DNA from: CALXOD01 sp964402715
Lineage (GTDB): Bacteria > Verrucomicrobiota > Lentisphaeria > Victivallales > Victivallaceae
NCBI GenBank assembly: GCA_964402715.1
Contig: CAYODJ010000018.1
Span: 1-42,793, forward strand
Reading direction: 5' to 3'
DNA length: 42,793 bases
Below the pieces are notes generated by a model that was not told the DNA's origin, made no database searches, and was given only the letters and a program-made list of their open reading frames with translations. A program made the translations under genes and the position numbers. Below are positions 8,281 to 17,468 of this stretch, piece by piece; the first letter of the stretch is position 1, and each line of letters starts with the position of its first letter.

Positions 8281-9743
8281 CTGGCACACCCTGCGCCGTT
8301 CCGCCGGCTCCGTTCGAAGGTTCTGGCGACGCTCAGCATGCGCGCCTCCTCCAGCGCCGGCGCGATGAACTGAACTCCGATCGGCATGCCGGTGTCCGGA
8401 TCATTTCCGCACGGAACACTGATTCCGCAGTTTCCGGAGAGGTTCAGCGCAATCGTGAACACGTCCGAGAGATACATCTGCAGCGGATCCTTCTTCTCCT
8501 GGAATCTGAAAGCAACGGTGGGGGTCACCGGCGTCAACATCACGTCGCACAAAGCTGAAGCCTCCTCAAAATCCCGCCGGATCAACGTGCGCACTTTCTG
8601 CGCCCGGAGGTAGTAGGCGTCGTAATATCCGCTGGAAAGCACATAGGTCCCCAGCAGAATCCGGCGTTTCACCTCGTCCCCAAATCCGGCGCCGCGGGAT
8701 TTGAAGTACGTCTCCACCAGATTCGCCGTCTCCGCCCTCGCGCCGTAGCGGATGCCGTCGAAGCGCGCGAGATTCGCGCTGGCCTCCGCAGTGGCAATGA
8801 TGTAGTAGACCGCCACGGCGTAGCGGGTGTGCGGCAGGGATATCTCCACCGTTTCCGCTCCGAGCGACCGTATCCGTTCGACCGCCCCTTTCACGGCTTC
8901 CGCCACCGCGCCGCTTAATCCGTCCGCGTCGAAATATTCTTTCGGCAATCCGACCCGGATCCCGTTCAGGCTTTCCCCCGCGTTCGACGCCGCATCGGCA
9001 AAGCCTCCGGACTGAACCGGCAGCGACGTGGAGTCCAACGGATCCTTTCCGCACAGCGCGTCCAGCAGAATGGCCGCGTCCAGCGTGTCCCGGGTCATCG
9101 GACCGATCTGATCCAGCGACGAGGCGAAAGCCACCAGTCCGAACCGTGAGACACGTCCGTAGGTCGGCTTGACTCCGACGATTCCGCAGAAAGCCGCAGG
9201 CTGCCGGATCGATCCGCCCGTGTCCGATCCCAGCGCCGCCGGAACCATCCCGGCCGCGACGGCGGCCGCCGATCCTCCTGACGAACCCCCGGGCACGCGG
9301 GTCAGGTCGCTGGGGTTGGCGGTCTTCTGGAACGCGCTGTTCTCGCAGCTGGAGCCCATGGCGAACTCATCCATGTTCAGCCGTCCGAATGGGATGAAAC
9401 CGGCCGATTTCAGCCTTGCGACCGCAGTGCTGTCGTACGGGGAGATCACCGACTCCAGCAGGCGCGAACCGCAGGAGCAACGTTCGCCGGCCGCGGCTAT
9501 GCAGTCCTTGACGCCGACGGGAATTCCGTCGTACGGACTCAGCGCCTTTCCCGCGCGTCGGCGGGCATCCGACTCCGAGGCCGCCGCCCTTATGCGTTCG
9601 GCGTCCACGGCGAGGAACGCCCTGACTTCCCGATCTCCAGCGGCGACGCGCCGGAGGCACTCCTCCGCGAGCTCCGAGGAAGACAGCTCGCCGCGATCCA
9701 GCCTTTCCGCCAGGCCGTGAATGGTGAAGTCATCCGCGGCCAT
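8277..9743 (-). CDS. gatA: Asp/Glu-tRNA amidotransferase subunit A
   Basis: GatA releases ammonia from glutamine for GatB, which converts misacylated Glu-tRNA(Gln) or Asp-tRNA(Asn) to the correct species. At 488 residues it has normal length. The Ser-cisSer-Lys amidase triad is intact: Lys79 (GVKD), Ser154 in GGSSGGSAAAV and Ser178 in GSDTGGSIRQPA, the same numbers as in the well-studied Staphylococcus enzyme. It starts 2 nt after the gatC stop. No gatB is in the window, so the third subunit must be encoded elsewhere. The downstream gene overlaps its stop by 4 nt. Confidence 0.96.
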   Translation of the reverse strand: MAADDFTIHGLAERLDRGELSSSELAEECLRRVAAGDREVRAFLAVDAERIRAAASESDARRRAGKALSPYDGIPVGVKDCIAAAGERCSCGSRLLESVISPYDSTAVARLKSAGFIPFGRLNMDEFAMGSSCENSAFQKTANPSDLTRVPGGSSGGSAAAVAAGMVPAALGSDTGGSIRQPAAFCGIVGVKPTYGRVSRFGLVAFASSLDQIGPMTRDTLDAAILLDALCGKDPLDSTSLPVQSGGFADAASNAGESLNGIRVGLPKEYFDADGLSGAVAEAVKGAVERIRSLGAETVEISLPHTRYAVAVYYIIATAEASANLARFDGIRYGARAETANLVETYFKSRGAGFGDEVKRRILLGTYVLSSGYYDAYYLRAQKVRTLIRRDFEEASALCDVMLTPVTPTVAFRFQEKKDPLQMYLSDVFTIALNLSGNCGISVPCGNDPDTGMPIGVQFIAPALEEARMLSVARTFERSRRNGAGCAR

Positions 9744-9745
9744 GA

Positions 9746-10066
9746 TCAGTTCATCCCCTCGCCCGGAAGCACCTGCGGCACCTTTATCAGATTCCCATGC
9801 AGAAGCGCCGGAGCGTTGGCCAGCATCCCGTCGCGCGGCGGCGGCGTTTCGGCGACGTCCTCGCGCCAGACGTTGGTCAGAGGAACCGCGTGCACGGTCG
9901 GTTCCACGCCGGAGACGTCCACCTCGTTCAGCTCACGGATATAGGCTACGATCGACTCCATGTCGCGCTGCAGCCGAGCCAGCGAACCCGGATCAACATC
10001 CAGACGCGCCAGCTCGGCGATATGCCGGATGTCAAACGATTTTGTCCCGTCCGTCGCCACGGTCAC
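9746..10066 (-). CDS. gatC: Asp/Glu-tRNA amidotransferase subunit C
   Basis: GatC wraps around and stabilises the GatA-GatB complex. With start GTG 10064-10066 the protein has 106 residues, the family norm. IRHIAELARLDVDPG near 14-28, then a helix leading to NEVDVSGVEPT and LRED-like WREDV, match GatC. The GTG overlaps the pfp stop as GTGA and GGAG lies 5 nt upstream. A second GTG two codons later is possible. Starting further upstream would run deep into pfp and is rejected. Confidence 0.93.
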   Translation of the reverse strand: MTVATDGTKSFDIRHIAELARLDVDPGSLARLQRDMESIVAYIRELNEVDVSGVEPTVHAVPLTNVWREDVAETPPPRDGMLANAPALLHGNLIKVPQVLPGEGMN

Positions 10067-11712
10067 GCCTTCTCCAGCGCCAGGGTCCGGGTGATCTGGT
10101 CGCACACCTCGGAAGGCCCGAAGTATTGAATCGGACCGGGATACACATAGTCCGTCTCCACCGCCCACCGGTCCCGCTGCGCCGCGAAAGTGCGGAACGG
10201 CGCGCCGTCCAGATCCACCAGCGCCTTCCGAATCACGGGCTTGTCATGACCGTTCCTGTGTTCGACGTTCATGAGCATGGTGATCGGGATTCCTCCGGCG
10301 ATCCACTCCCCCGCCGCCCGCGCCGTGTTGCGCACGTTGGCCATGTAACCCGTTCTGCCGGCGCCGATCAGAGCCGCCGCCGCATATCCGAGACTGTAGC
10401 AGTAATCGGCGTCGTAATTTGAAGGAGCGGCGCAGCGGCCCTCGTAACCGAAGAAATGGGTCTGCGGTCTGAATTTGCCGCTGTATTTTCCGTCACCCGC
10501 CATCTCGGCCAGACGGGCTTTCACCATTCCGGCCAGCATCTTCTCGGTTTCAATGAGCGACACCTGCACGTTTCCGTGAGGATCACGGTCGTTGCACAGC
10601 TGCGTCCGTATTCCCGCTGGCAGCGTTCCGAAGAAAGCGGCGCGCTCGCCGGACAGGTTCGACGAGACGAACTCGAGCCTGGCTTCGTCGCCGTTCAGAC
10701 GGGAGAACGCATCCGCGCGCCGGGCCAGAAGATCGTTGAGCTCGGCTATCAGCGCCCTGACCTCCGGCACAAACTCAATCAGTCCCTCCGGAATCAGGGC
10801 GACTCCGAAATCGCATTTCCGGGCGGAACGCTCCGCCACGACGCCGGCGATGTTGTCGACAATCTGCCTCAGCGTCATGCCCCTGGCCGCGACCTCCTCG
10901 GAAATCACGGCCACATTGGGATGCGTCTGCAGCGCACATTCCAACGCGATGTGCGACGCTGACCGCCCCATCAGCTTGATGAAGTGCCAGTATTTCTTCG
11001 CGGAATTGGCGTCTCTGCAGATGTTGCCGATCAGCTCGCTGTAAACGCGGCAGGCGGTGTCGAATCCGAAAGACACCTCCACCCATTCGTTTTTCAGGTC
11101 GCCGTCGATGGTCTTCGGACATCCGATCACCTGTATGCCGGCATTGTTCCGCCGGTAATACTCGGCCAGCAGGCAGGCGTTGGTGTTCGAATCGTCACCC
11201 CCGACGATCACCAGCGCGGTGATTCCCAGTGCGCGGCAGTGCTCCACCCCCTTGCGGAACTGCTCCTCAGTCTCCAGCTTGGTCCGCCCCGAGCCGATCA
11301 TGTCAAATCCGCCGGTGTTGCGGTAGCCGTCGACAAAATCGGCGGTCAGTTCAGTCGCATCGTTCCTGATCAAACCGTCGGGACCGTTGAGAAACCCGTA
11401 CAGACGGCTGTCCTTGTTGAGGGACTTTATTCCGTCGAAAAGCCCGGCGATCACGTTGTGCCCTCCGGGCGCCTGGCCGCCGGAGAGAATCACACCCACG
11501 TTCACCGCCGCGTGTCGCGGGGGACGCGCGGCCGCCTCGAACGTCAGGACCGGACCTCCGAAAGTCGCGGGGAAAAGATCCCTGATCTTCTCGACGTCGG
11601 CCGCCGCCGTGGTCGGCTCCCCCTGTTGAACCGTGACAGCCGCGCCGCGGCGCAGAGCCTCCGGCAGATTGGGTCGATAAGCCGCACGAGCCTTTTGCAA
11701 CTGTGAAATCAT
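10063..11712 (-). CDS. pfp: Diphosphate-fructose-6-phosphate 1-phosphotransferase, long type
   Basis: PPi-dependent phosphofructokinase, interconverting fructose 6-phosphate and fructose 1,6-bisphosphate in reversible glycolysis. The 549-residue length matches the long plant/spirochaete-like class. Motifs: GGQAPGGHNVIAG at 78-90, GGDDSNTNA at 171-179 and PKTIDGDL at 199-206. The second Asp of GGDD and the Lys of PKTIDGD favour PPi over ATP. ATG 11710-11712 (MISQL) has AGGAG 7 nt upstream, better than the earlier in-frame ATG, which lies between the promoter and that site. It is the first gene of a unit with gatC and gatA. No ATP-dependent PFK is seen nearby. Confidence 0.95.
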   Translation of the reverse strand: MISQLQKARAAYRPNLPEALRRGAAVTVQQGEPTTAAADVEKIRDLFPATFGGPVLTFEAAARPPRHAAVNVGVILSGGQAPGGHNVIAGLFDGIKSLNKDSRLYGFLNGPDGLIRNDATELTADFVDGYRNTGGFDMIGSGRTKLETEEQFRKGVEHCRALGITALVIVGGDDSNTNACLLAEYYRRNNAGIQVIGCPKTIDGDLKNEWVEVSFGFDTACRVYSELIGNICRDANSAKKYWHFIKLMGRSASHIALECALQTHPNVAVISEEVAARGMTLRQIVDNIAGVVAERSARKCDFGVALIPEGLIEFVPEVRALIAELNDLLARRADAFSRLNGDEARLEFVSSNLSGERAAFFGTLPAGIRTQLCNDRDPHGNVQVSLIETEKMLAGMVKARLAEMAGDGKYSGKFRPQTHFFGYEGRCAAPSNYDADYCYSLGYAAAALIGAGRTGYMANVRNTARAAGEWIAGGIPITMLMNVEHRNGHDKPVIRKALVDLDGAPFRTFAAQRDRWAVETDYVYPGPIQYFGPSEVCDQITRTLALEKA

Positions 11713-11765
11713 GATGTCTCCTGTCAATAGCAACTCCGTCCCGACTCCGATCAAAACACGCGCTA

Positions 11766-11794
11766 AGTATACCACGCGCGGAGCAGTTTATCAA
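11766..11794 (-). promoter_or_regulatory. Putative sigma70 promoter for the pfp-gatCA unit
   Basis: On the minus strand TTGATA (11789-11794) and TATACT (11766-11771) are exactly 17 nt apart, each close to consensus. They lie in the gap after parC, with a predicted leader of roughly 45-50 nt to the chosen pfp ATG. Confidence 0.65.
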
Positions 11795-11838
11795 CTTTCC
11801 GCCCACACAAATACGGGATTTTCACGCCCCTCGCCGCC

Positions 11839-14631
11839 TCAAAAACCGAATTCCGGCTGAACAATGCCGAGATCCTCCGGATCCGAATCGTCAGCGCCCC
11901 GCTCCGCATCGGGCGCGGCAACGGCGCCGTCCTGTCCCGCAGCGGCCGCCCCCGCGCTTTCCCCGGAGGATCCTCCGTCGTCCCGCCGTGCGGATTCCGC
12001 GCCCCCGTCCCGTGCGGCCGGAGTCTTCTCGTTCACGGGTTGTCCGTCCGAGTCGGAGGGCGAGCCGACGTCAGCTATCCCGCCTCCTGTGTTTTCAGCG
12101 CCGTCGCCGCCGGATGAAACGGCGGCCGGCTCCCCGGTCTGATCGTTCTCCACGCCCGGCGACGCCGTCTCCTGCTCCGAAACGGACGGAGACGTCGCCC
12201 GAGGATCCGCGGCCTCGACGTCCTCCGCGAGGGCGCCTTGTTCCGACGCCGAATCCGGCCCGGCAGACGACTCCGTCTCCCCGTACGGATCGGCCGGGAT
12301 CTTCCCGTCCCCACGCCGTCCGTCATCGCCGGCGGCCGGCCCGGCGTCGGCTCTCTCCTCGTCCATATTTTCATCGCCGTCGCCGCCGCCGGTCGGAACG
12401 GCGGCCGTCCCCCCGCTCCGATCGGCATCATCAACCGGCGCCGCCTGCGGATCCGCAGCCGGTGACGACGGTTCCTTGGCGGTCACTGCGCCGTCCGCAG
12501 AGCCGCCGCGTTCCGGCTCCGGACTCGACTTCGCTTCCGACTCAGCCCCGCCGGACGGAGCCGGCCGCGCCTCATCGCCCGCCGAGTCATCGACACCCCG
12601 GGCGTTCCGCCGCGCCTCCTCCACCTCCTCGGGCGACAGATAACGTTCATAGGTGATTTTGTTCAAGACTTTTCCGCATACAAGAACCCCGCGGGCCCGC
12701 GGCGACCGCATCGGCAATTCCAGCAGATTCAAATCCATGCTTTTCTCACCGTTCCCCGAAAGGCTCAACCTGTAGACGGCGTCGACCCGCGGCGTGAGCA
12801 GCTCCAGCCGGCAGCCGGCGGGGCAGATCCGATATTCCCGCTCCTTCACGAATGACTCTATCGCACAGCGTTTGCCGTAGCATTTCCCCGACTTCGCATC
12901 GCGGTAGATTACGCCGAACTCCACCGCCGGATCGTGTCTCCGGCAGTCGTAGAGACGGCCAACGAACAGCTTGTCCGGCGGCAGCTCCGTGATCTTGTAC
13001 CTGCCGTCCCGCGACATCTGCAGCAGATGGTCGAATTCATTGCAGAGGATCACGTCGTCGCTCTTGATGCCGGTGCCGATGTACCCGTTCTTGCGATCCC
13101 AGCCGATCCTGATGTTGTTCAGAGCGGTGGACTGGCGGTCGATTTTTTCGAAGTGTCCGCAGATTTCCGTGCGGCGCGGATACAGCGGCTCATATTTCTT
13201 GAGCAGACCCTCCAGATACGAGACGGCGTACTCCCGCAGATGCCGCAGATGCCGCTTCGCCAGGTCGATCCGCTCCAGAATCCCCCGGAGCTCCGTCTGG
13301 TTCTTTTCGATGCTGAACCGGGAAATGCGCCCGATCTGGATGGTCAGCAGCCGCGCTATGTCGTCGTCAGTGATCTCCCTCCGCACCAGATGCGCGAACG
13401 GCGCCAGCCCCGCGCGGACTTCGTCGCGAACGGCTGTCTCGCTGTCGCACTCCTCGATCCGCTTGTAGATGCGGTTCTCTATGAATATCTGGGTCAGTGT
13501 CTTGGCGTGGAACTGATCCTCCAGCTTGCCGAGCTCTATCTCCAGCTCCTTTCGCAGATATTCAAGCAGCTTCTCGGTATTGCGCTTCAGCACGCCGTGA
13601 ACGCTCATCTCCCTCGGAAATCCGTCGCAGATGACCATCATGTTCACGGAGACCGACACCGCGCAGTCCGTGTACATGTAGAGCGCGCGCAGAGCTTTCT
13701 TCGGCTCGTACCCGCGGGTAGGAACCACCTCTATCTCCACCTTCTCGGCGGTGAAATCGTTGATCGAGGCGATCTTGATCTTGCCTTTCTCGGCGGCGCG
13801 CTCGATGGAGGCGATCAACGCCTCGGTGGTGGTCGTCGCCGGAATTTCGCGGATGACGAGCTTGCGCCCGTCGATTTCAATCCGGGCGCGCAGGTTGATT
13901 CTGCCGTTTCCGTCGTTGTAGTCGCCGATCTCCATGAGTCCGCCCTGCAGGAAGTCCGGATAAAGCACGTACTCCTCTCCGTGGAGTTCCGCGATCTGAG
14001 CGTGAAGCAGTTCGCCGAAGTTGTGCGGCAGTATCTGAGTGCGCATTCCCACCGCGATGCCGTACGATCCCAGCATCAGCAGCGCCGGAACTTTCACCGG
14101 AAGGACGACAGGCTCCTTGTTGCGGCCGTCGTACGAATCGACCAGCCTGGTGATGTCGTCGTTGAAAAGCACCTCGCGGCCCAGATCGGACAGGGAGCAC
14201 TCGATGTAACGCGGCGCCGCCGCCGGATGGCCGGTGAAGATGTTGCCGTAGTTGCCCTGCTTGCGGATGAAATATTCCTTGTTCGCCAGCACCACCAGCG
14301 CGTCGCCGATCGAGGCGTCTCCGTGCGGGTGGAACTTCATGGTGTCCCCGATGACGTTGGCGACCTTATGCGTCTTGCCGTCGTCGATCCGGTGCAGCGA
14401 CCAGAGGATGCGCCGCTGAACCGGCTTCAGTCCGTCGTCGACGTCCGGGATGGCCCGGTCCTTGATGACGTAGCTGGCATATTCCAGGAAATTGTCGTCC
14501 AGCATCGCCCGGAGATAGGCGTTGGCGCCGAGATCGGCCGACCGGGCGGCGACGGCGGCTTCCTCCTCCACGCCGTCGTCGTGACGCACGGAATCCGCCG
14601 GATTGTTCGCTTCCGGGCCGTCTCCGCTCAT
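11839..14631 (-). CDS. parC: DNA topoisomerase IV / gyrase-like subunit A with acidic repeat tail
   Basis: Type IIA topoisomerase cleavage subunit, 930 residues. The core is clear: NAYLRAMLDDNFLEYASYV near 37-55, DVDDGLKPVQRRILW, HPHGDASIGDALV at 101-113, and catalytic Tyr142 in AAAPRYIEC. HPHGDASIGDALV matches Bacteroidota ParC better than Proteobacterial GyrA or ParC. Ala106 stands where E. coli GyrA has quinolone-contact Ser83; Asp110 keeps the Asp87 position. From about residue 690 the protein is Asp/Glu/Ser/Pro/Gly-rich with a duplicated unit of roughly 93 residues, and I see no GyrA-box beta-propeller repeats. The ATG lies 1 nt after the parE stop. It could be annotated gyrA-like; pairing with the 612-residue ParE-like partner favours topoisomerase IV. 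Confidence 0.9.
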   Translation of the reverse strand: MSGDGPEANNPADSVRHDDGVEEEAAVAARSADLGANAYLRAMLDDNFLEYASYVIKDRAIPDVDDGLKPVQRRILWSLHRIDDGKTHKVANVIGDTMKFHPHGDASIGDALVVLANKEYFIRKQGNYGNIFTGHPAAAPRYIECSLSDLGREVLFNDDITRLVDSYDGRNKEPVVLPVKVPALLMLGSYGIAVGMRTQILPHNFGELLHAQIAELHGEEYVLYPDFLQGGLMEIGDYNDGNGRINLRARIEIDGRKLVIREIPATTTTEALIASIERAAEKGKIKIASINDFTAEKVEIEVVPTRGYEPKKALRALYMYTDCAVSVSVNMMVICDGFPREMSVHGVLKRNTEKLLEYLRKELEIELGKLEDQFHAKTLTQIFIENRIYKRIEECDSETAVRDEVRAGLAPFAHLVRREITDDDIARLLTIQIGRISRFSIEKNQTELRGILERIDLAKRHLRHLREYAVSYLEGLLKKYEPLYPRRTEICGHFEKIDRQSTALNNIRIGWDRKNGYIGTGIKSDDVILCNEFDHLLQMSRDGRYKITELPPDKLFVGRLYDCRRHDPAVEFGVIYRDAKSGKCYGKRCAIESFVKEREYRICPAGCRLELLTPRVDAVYRLSLSGNGEKSMDLNLLELPMRSPRARGVLVCGKVLNKITYERYLSPEEVEEARRNARGVDDSAGDEARPAPSGGAESEAKSSPEPERGGSADGAVTAKEPSSPAADPQAAPVDDADRSGGTAAVPTGGGDGDENMDEERADAGPAAGDDGRRGDGKIPADPYGETESSAGPDSASEQGALAEDVEAADPRATSPSVSEQETASPGVENDQTGEPAAVSSGGDGAENTGGGIADVGSPSDSDGQPVNEKTPAARDGGAESARRDDGGSSGESAGAAAAGQDGAVAAPDAERGADDSDPEDLGIVQPEFGF
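11962..12474 (-). repeat. Tandem duplication of about 93 codons within the parC tail
   Basis: Residues about 720-811 and 812-890 of ParC align in order: a proline/serine-rich start, AAVPTGGGDGDEN versus AAVSSGGDGAEN, then ADAGPAAGDDG versus ADVGSPSDSDG and KIPADPYG versus KTPAARDG. The similarity is visible at DNA level too (GCCGTCGCCGCCGG shared in both), so this is a true duplication that has diverged, not just biased composition. Confidence 0.65.
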
Positions 14632-14632
14632 G

Positions 14633-16471
14633 TCACTGCGTCTCCCGGAGATTGCTCATGATGTAGTCCCTTCGGTCGGCATCGTTCTTGCCCATGTAAA
14701 AACTCAGCATCTGCGTCACGTTGCGCATGTTGTCAAGCGTCACCGGCAGCAGGCGGATGCCCTGCCCGATGAACGCGGAAAACTCGGCCGGCGAGATCTC
14801 CCCCAGTCCCTTGAACCTGGTGATCTCGCAGTTCGCCGCGCCGATCTTCTTCAGGGCGTCGTCTCTCTCCCTCGCGGAATAGCAGTAGACGGTGTTCTTG
14901 CTGTTCCGCACTCTGAACAGGGGCGTCTCCAGCACGTACAGATGCCCGGAAAGCACCAGCTGCTCGAAGAAGGACAGGAAGAAAGTGATCAGCAGGTTGC
15001 GTATGTGCATGCCGTCCACATCCGCGTCGGTGGCAATCACCACCTGATCAAACCGGAGATTCTCCACGTCGTCGTCCACGTCCAGGGACTGCACTATGTA
15101 GAACAGTTCGTCGTTTTCGTACACCCTGTCCCGCTTTTCGCCGAAGCAGTTGTACGGTTTCCCTTTCAGCGAGAAGACCGCCTGCGTGTACGGATCACGG
15201 CAGCTGATCATGCTCCCCGCCGCGGAATCTCCCTCGGTGAGGAATATCATCGTGGGCTTGTCCTTGGCCCCTCTGTCGCCGCGGTGAAACTTGCAGTCGT
15301 TGAGCTTTGGAATGCGCAGTGTCATCCTGCGAGCCTTCTCCCTGACCTGCTTCTTCTCCTGCGCCATTCTGCGCCGCAGCTGCTCGTTGCGGCTGATCTT
15401 GTCCAGCAGGATCTCGGCGACGTCACGGTTCTTGTGAAGAAAATCGACCAGTTCGCTGCGCACCGTGTTGACGATGGGGACGCGGACGTCGGTGTTGCCC
15501 AGCTTGTTCTTCGTCTGGGACTCGAAGATGGGCGACTTGATTTTTATCGCGATCACCCCGAAAATGCCGTCCCGCACATCGGAGGCCTGGTAATTACGTC
15601 CGGAAAACTCGTTGACGGCCTTGAGCACACCCTCCCGGAACGCGGACAGATGAGTCCCGCCGTCGTTGGTGTACTGGCCGTTCACGAACGAATAGTACGT
15701 CTCGTTGAAGTCGCTGTGGGTCAGCGCGAACTCGATCGTCTTGCTGCGGTAGGAAATCACGTCGTACAGCCGGTTGTCCGGCGCGAGCTCCGCCTCCAGC
15801 AGATCCTTGAGTCCGTTCCTGGAGCAGTACCGCTCGCCGTTGTAGTAGATGGACAGGCCGCTGTTGAGATAGGCGTACATCCACATGCGCTTCTCTATGT
15901 ACTCGCCACGATACGCGTAGCCGGGGAAGATCGTCTCGTCGGGGACAAACGAGACCGTGGTTCCGTTCTTCTCGTCGGTGTCGCCCTCCCGTTCCGACGA
16001 CAGCGATCCCCGCGAGAACGACGCCTCGCGGAACCTGCCGTCCCGCACGCTGCGCACGACGAATTCGGAGGACAGGGCGTTCACCGCCTTGGTTCCGACG
16101 CCGTTGAGTCCGATGGAAAACTGGAACACGTCGTCGTTGTATTTGCCTCCGGTGTTGATCACCGAGACGCATTCGACCAGCTTCCCGAGAGGAATCCCGC
16201 GGCCGTAGTCGCGGACCTTCACGCGGGTGCCGTCCAGCGTCACCTCGATGCGGCGCCCCATCCCCATGATGAACTCGTCGATGCTGTTGTCGACGATCTC
16301 CTTGAGCATCACGTAGATGCCGTCGTCGGGGTGGGAACCGTCCCCCATGCGGCCTATGTACATGCCGGGACGGAGACGGATGTGATCCAGCGAGCTGAGC
16401 GTCCGGATGGCGTCTTCCGTGTACAGCGCCGTCCCGCCGGCGGGGTTCTGCTTGTCCGTCATCTTGTCCAT
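14633..16471 (-). CDS. parE: DNA topoisomerase IV / gyrase-like subunit B
   Basis: ATPase subunit partnering the A subunit encoded 1 nt downstream. At 612 residues it is of ParE length, lacking the GyrB insert. GHKL ATPase motifs: the catalytic Glu in KEIVDNSIDEF (Glu58), DYGRGIPLGK and GLNGVGTKAVNAL. Later come the TOPRIM motifs TEGDSAAGS and DADVDGMHIRNL, and a C-terminal FKGLGEISP block. The start is not fully decided: ATG 16469-16471 (MDKM) or the ATG three codons later, both with weak ribosome binding sites. The plus-strand gene beyond is divergent, so its promoter should lie in 16472-16743. Confidence 0.92.
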   Translation of the reverse strand: MDKMTDKQNPAGGTALYTEDAIRTLSSLDHIRLRPGMYIGRMGDGSHPDDGIYVMLKEIVDNSIDEFIMGMGRRIEVTLDGTRVKVRDYGRGIPLGKLVECVSVINTGGKYNDDVFQFSIGLNGVGTKAVNALSSEFVVRSVRDGRFREASFSRGSLSSEREGDTDEKNGTTVSFVPDETIFPGYAYRGEYIEKRMWMYAYLNSGLSIYYNGERYCSRNGLKDLLEAELAPDNRLYDVISYRSKTIEFALTHSDFNETYYSFVNGQYTNDGGTHLSAFREGVLKAVNEFSGRNYQASDVRDGIFGVIAIKIKSPIFESQTKNKLGNTDVRVPIVNTVRSELVDFLHKNRDVAEILLDKISRNEQLRRRMAQEKKQVREKARRMTLRIPKLNDCKFHRGDRGAKDKPTMIFLTEGDSAAGSMISCRDPYTQAVFSLKGKPYNCFGEKRDRVYENDELFYIVQSLDVDDDVENLRFDQVVIATDADVDGMHIRNLLITFFLSFFEQLVLSGHLYVLETPLFRVRNSKNTVYCYSARERDDALKKIGAANCEITRFKGLGEISPAEFSAFIGQGIRLLPVTLDNMRNVTQMLSFYMGKNDADRRDYIMSNLRETQ

Positions 16472-16743
16472 AACCGCGGTAAGTTAGTGCGTCTTCGCTG
16501 AAAATGCAAGAGGAAACGCCCCCGCGCACCGTCCGCCGGCCGTGCGCCGTCCGCATCATGCCGGCGACGGATCCGCCCACGTTTGTTTTCATGAAAAAAA
16601 CGGGGCATATGCGTTTTTTGCATTTGCCTCCCGCGCGATCCGGCACTACTGTAAAGCGTCGCGGCGCGTCCCGTGCGCCGCAGTCTGCGGCATTCGGCCG
16701 CAGGATCGGGAGAAAAACAGAAATTGTGCCGGAGGTGATATAA
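16472..16743. promoter_or_regulatory. Divergent intergenic region with two inverted repeats
   Basis: This 272-bp gap separates parE (minus) from an exported-protein gene (plus). It contains AAAAAACG / CGTTTTTT at 16595-16602 and 16612-16619, an 8-bp inverted repeat with a 9-nt loop. It also has a perfect CTGCGGC / GCCGCAG hairpin at 16685-16703. The strong GGAGGTGAT site of the plus gene is at the right end. The A/T-tract repeat could be an operator or a bidirectional terminator; nothing in the sequence decides this. Confidence 0.35.
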
Positions 16744-17430
16744 ATGCGTAATCGGTCTGTCACGGTCATGTTGACGCTGCTGAGTCTTCTCTGCTTTGCG
16801 ACGAGCTTCGCGGCCAGCTGGCCGTCGGTCGGATCGACCCGCGACGTGGTGACGCTCGTGGTGTGCTCCAACAACCAGTCGCCGCGGCTGCTGGCGGAAC
16901 TGATTCAGGCGGAGAGCAAGCAGCCTTATCTCATCTTCCCCGCCCCGCAGGCGGACGACAAGCGGATCTTTTTCGTCCTGTCGCGCGGCCCGGCGCTCGA
17001 GATTCCGGAGTCGAAACTGACGGCTTTCGTCCGCTTTCTCTCCCCGCGGCGGATCGTCGTGCTCGGCAACGAGTCCTACGTGCCGCGCAAATACGTCAAC
17101 AGGCTGGACCGGAGCATACCGCGCTTTGTCGCCGACTGCGAAGACTGGGAGAGAGTCGCCGAGGAGCTGGCCTACATGCTGAACATCTCCAGCCTCCGCT
17201 CCGACTACAAGAAACTGCGCGACAAGATGCTATCCGACTCCCGTCTGTACCGCCCGATCAGCAGACCCGCCCCCAAGGCGGCTCCGGCTCAGGCCGAGCC
17301 GGTGATCGATGACGCCGTCGCGGCGGAACCCGAGTCGGGCGGGATTGTCGAGGAGCCGGTTCCGGCGGCGGAGCCGGCGCCGTCCGGCGACGCGGCGAAA
17401 GACGCCGCTGAACCGCAGCCGGCGCAGTGA
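16744..17430 (+). CDS. Exported protein of unknown function
   Basis: 228 residues with a strong start (GGAGGTGATATAA before ATG). A Sec signal peptide covers about 1-24 (cleavage after SFAA), followed by a compact alpha/beta domain to about 170 and a Pro/Ala/Glu-rich, probably disordered tail. VVTLVVCSNNQSPRLLAEL, RRIVVLGNESYVPRKYVNRL and VADCEDWERVAEELAY are arranged like the strand-helix pattern of cell-wall-binding repeat 2 proteins. That resemblance is by eye and weak. The gene lies 38 nt before an ABC-2 permease and is probably co-transcribed with it. Membrane or peptidoglycan association is a guess. Confidence 0.65.
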   Translation: MRNRSVTVMLTLLSLLCFATSFAASWPSVGSTRDVVTLVVCSNNQSPRLLAELIQAESKQPYLIFPAPQADDKRIFFVLSRGPALEIPESKLTAFVRFLSPRRIVVLGNESYVPRKYVNRLDRSIPRFVADCEDWERVAEELAYMLNISSLRSDYKKLRDKMLSDSRLYRPISRPAPKAAPAQAEPVIDDAVAAEPESGGIVEEPVPAAEPAPSGDAAKDAAEPQPAQ

Positions 17431-17468
17431 ACCGCGCCGACCGCGGCTGACACGACGGGGAATCGCGC

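Noticed and set aside
12934..16501. Long plus-strand open frames opposite parC and parE
   Set aside because: GC-rich third-position bias of the real genes keeps the antisense frame open; translations are His/Val/Arg-rich and match nothing.
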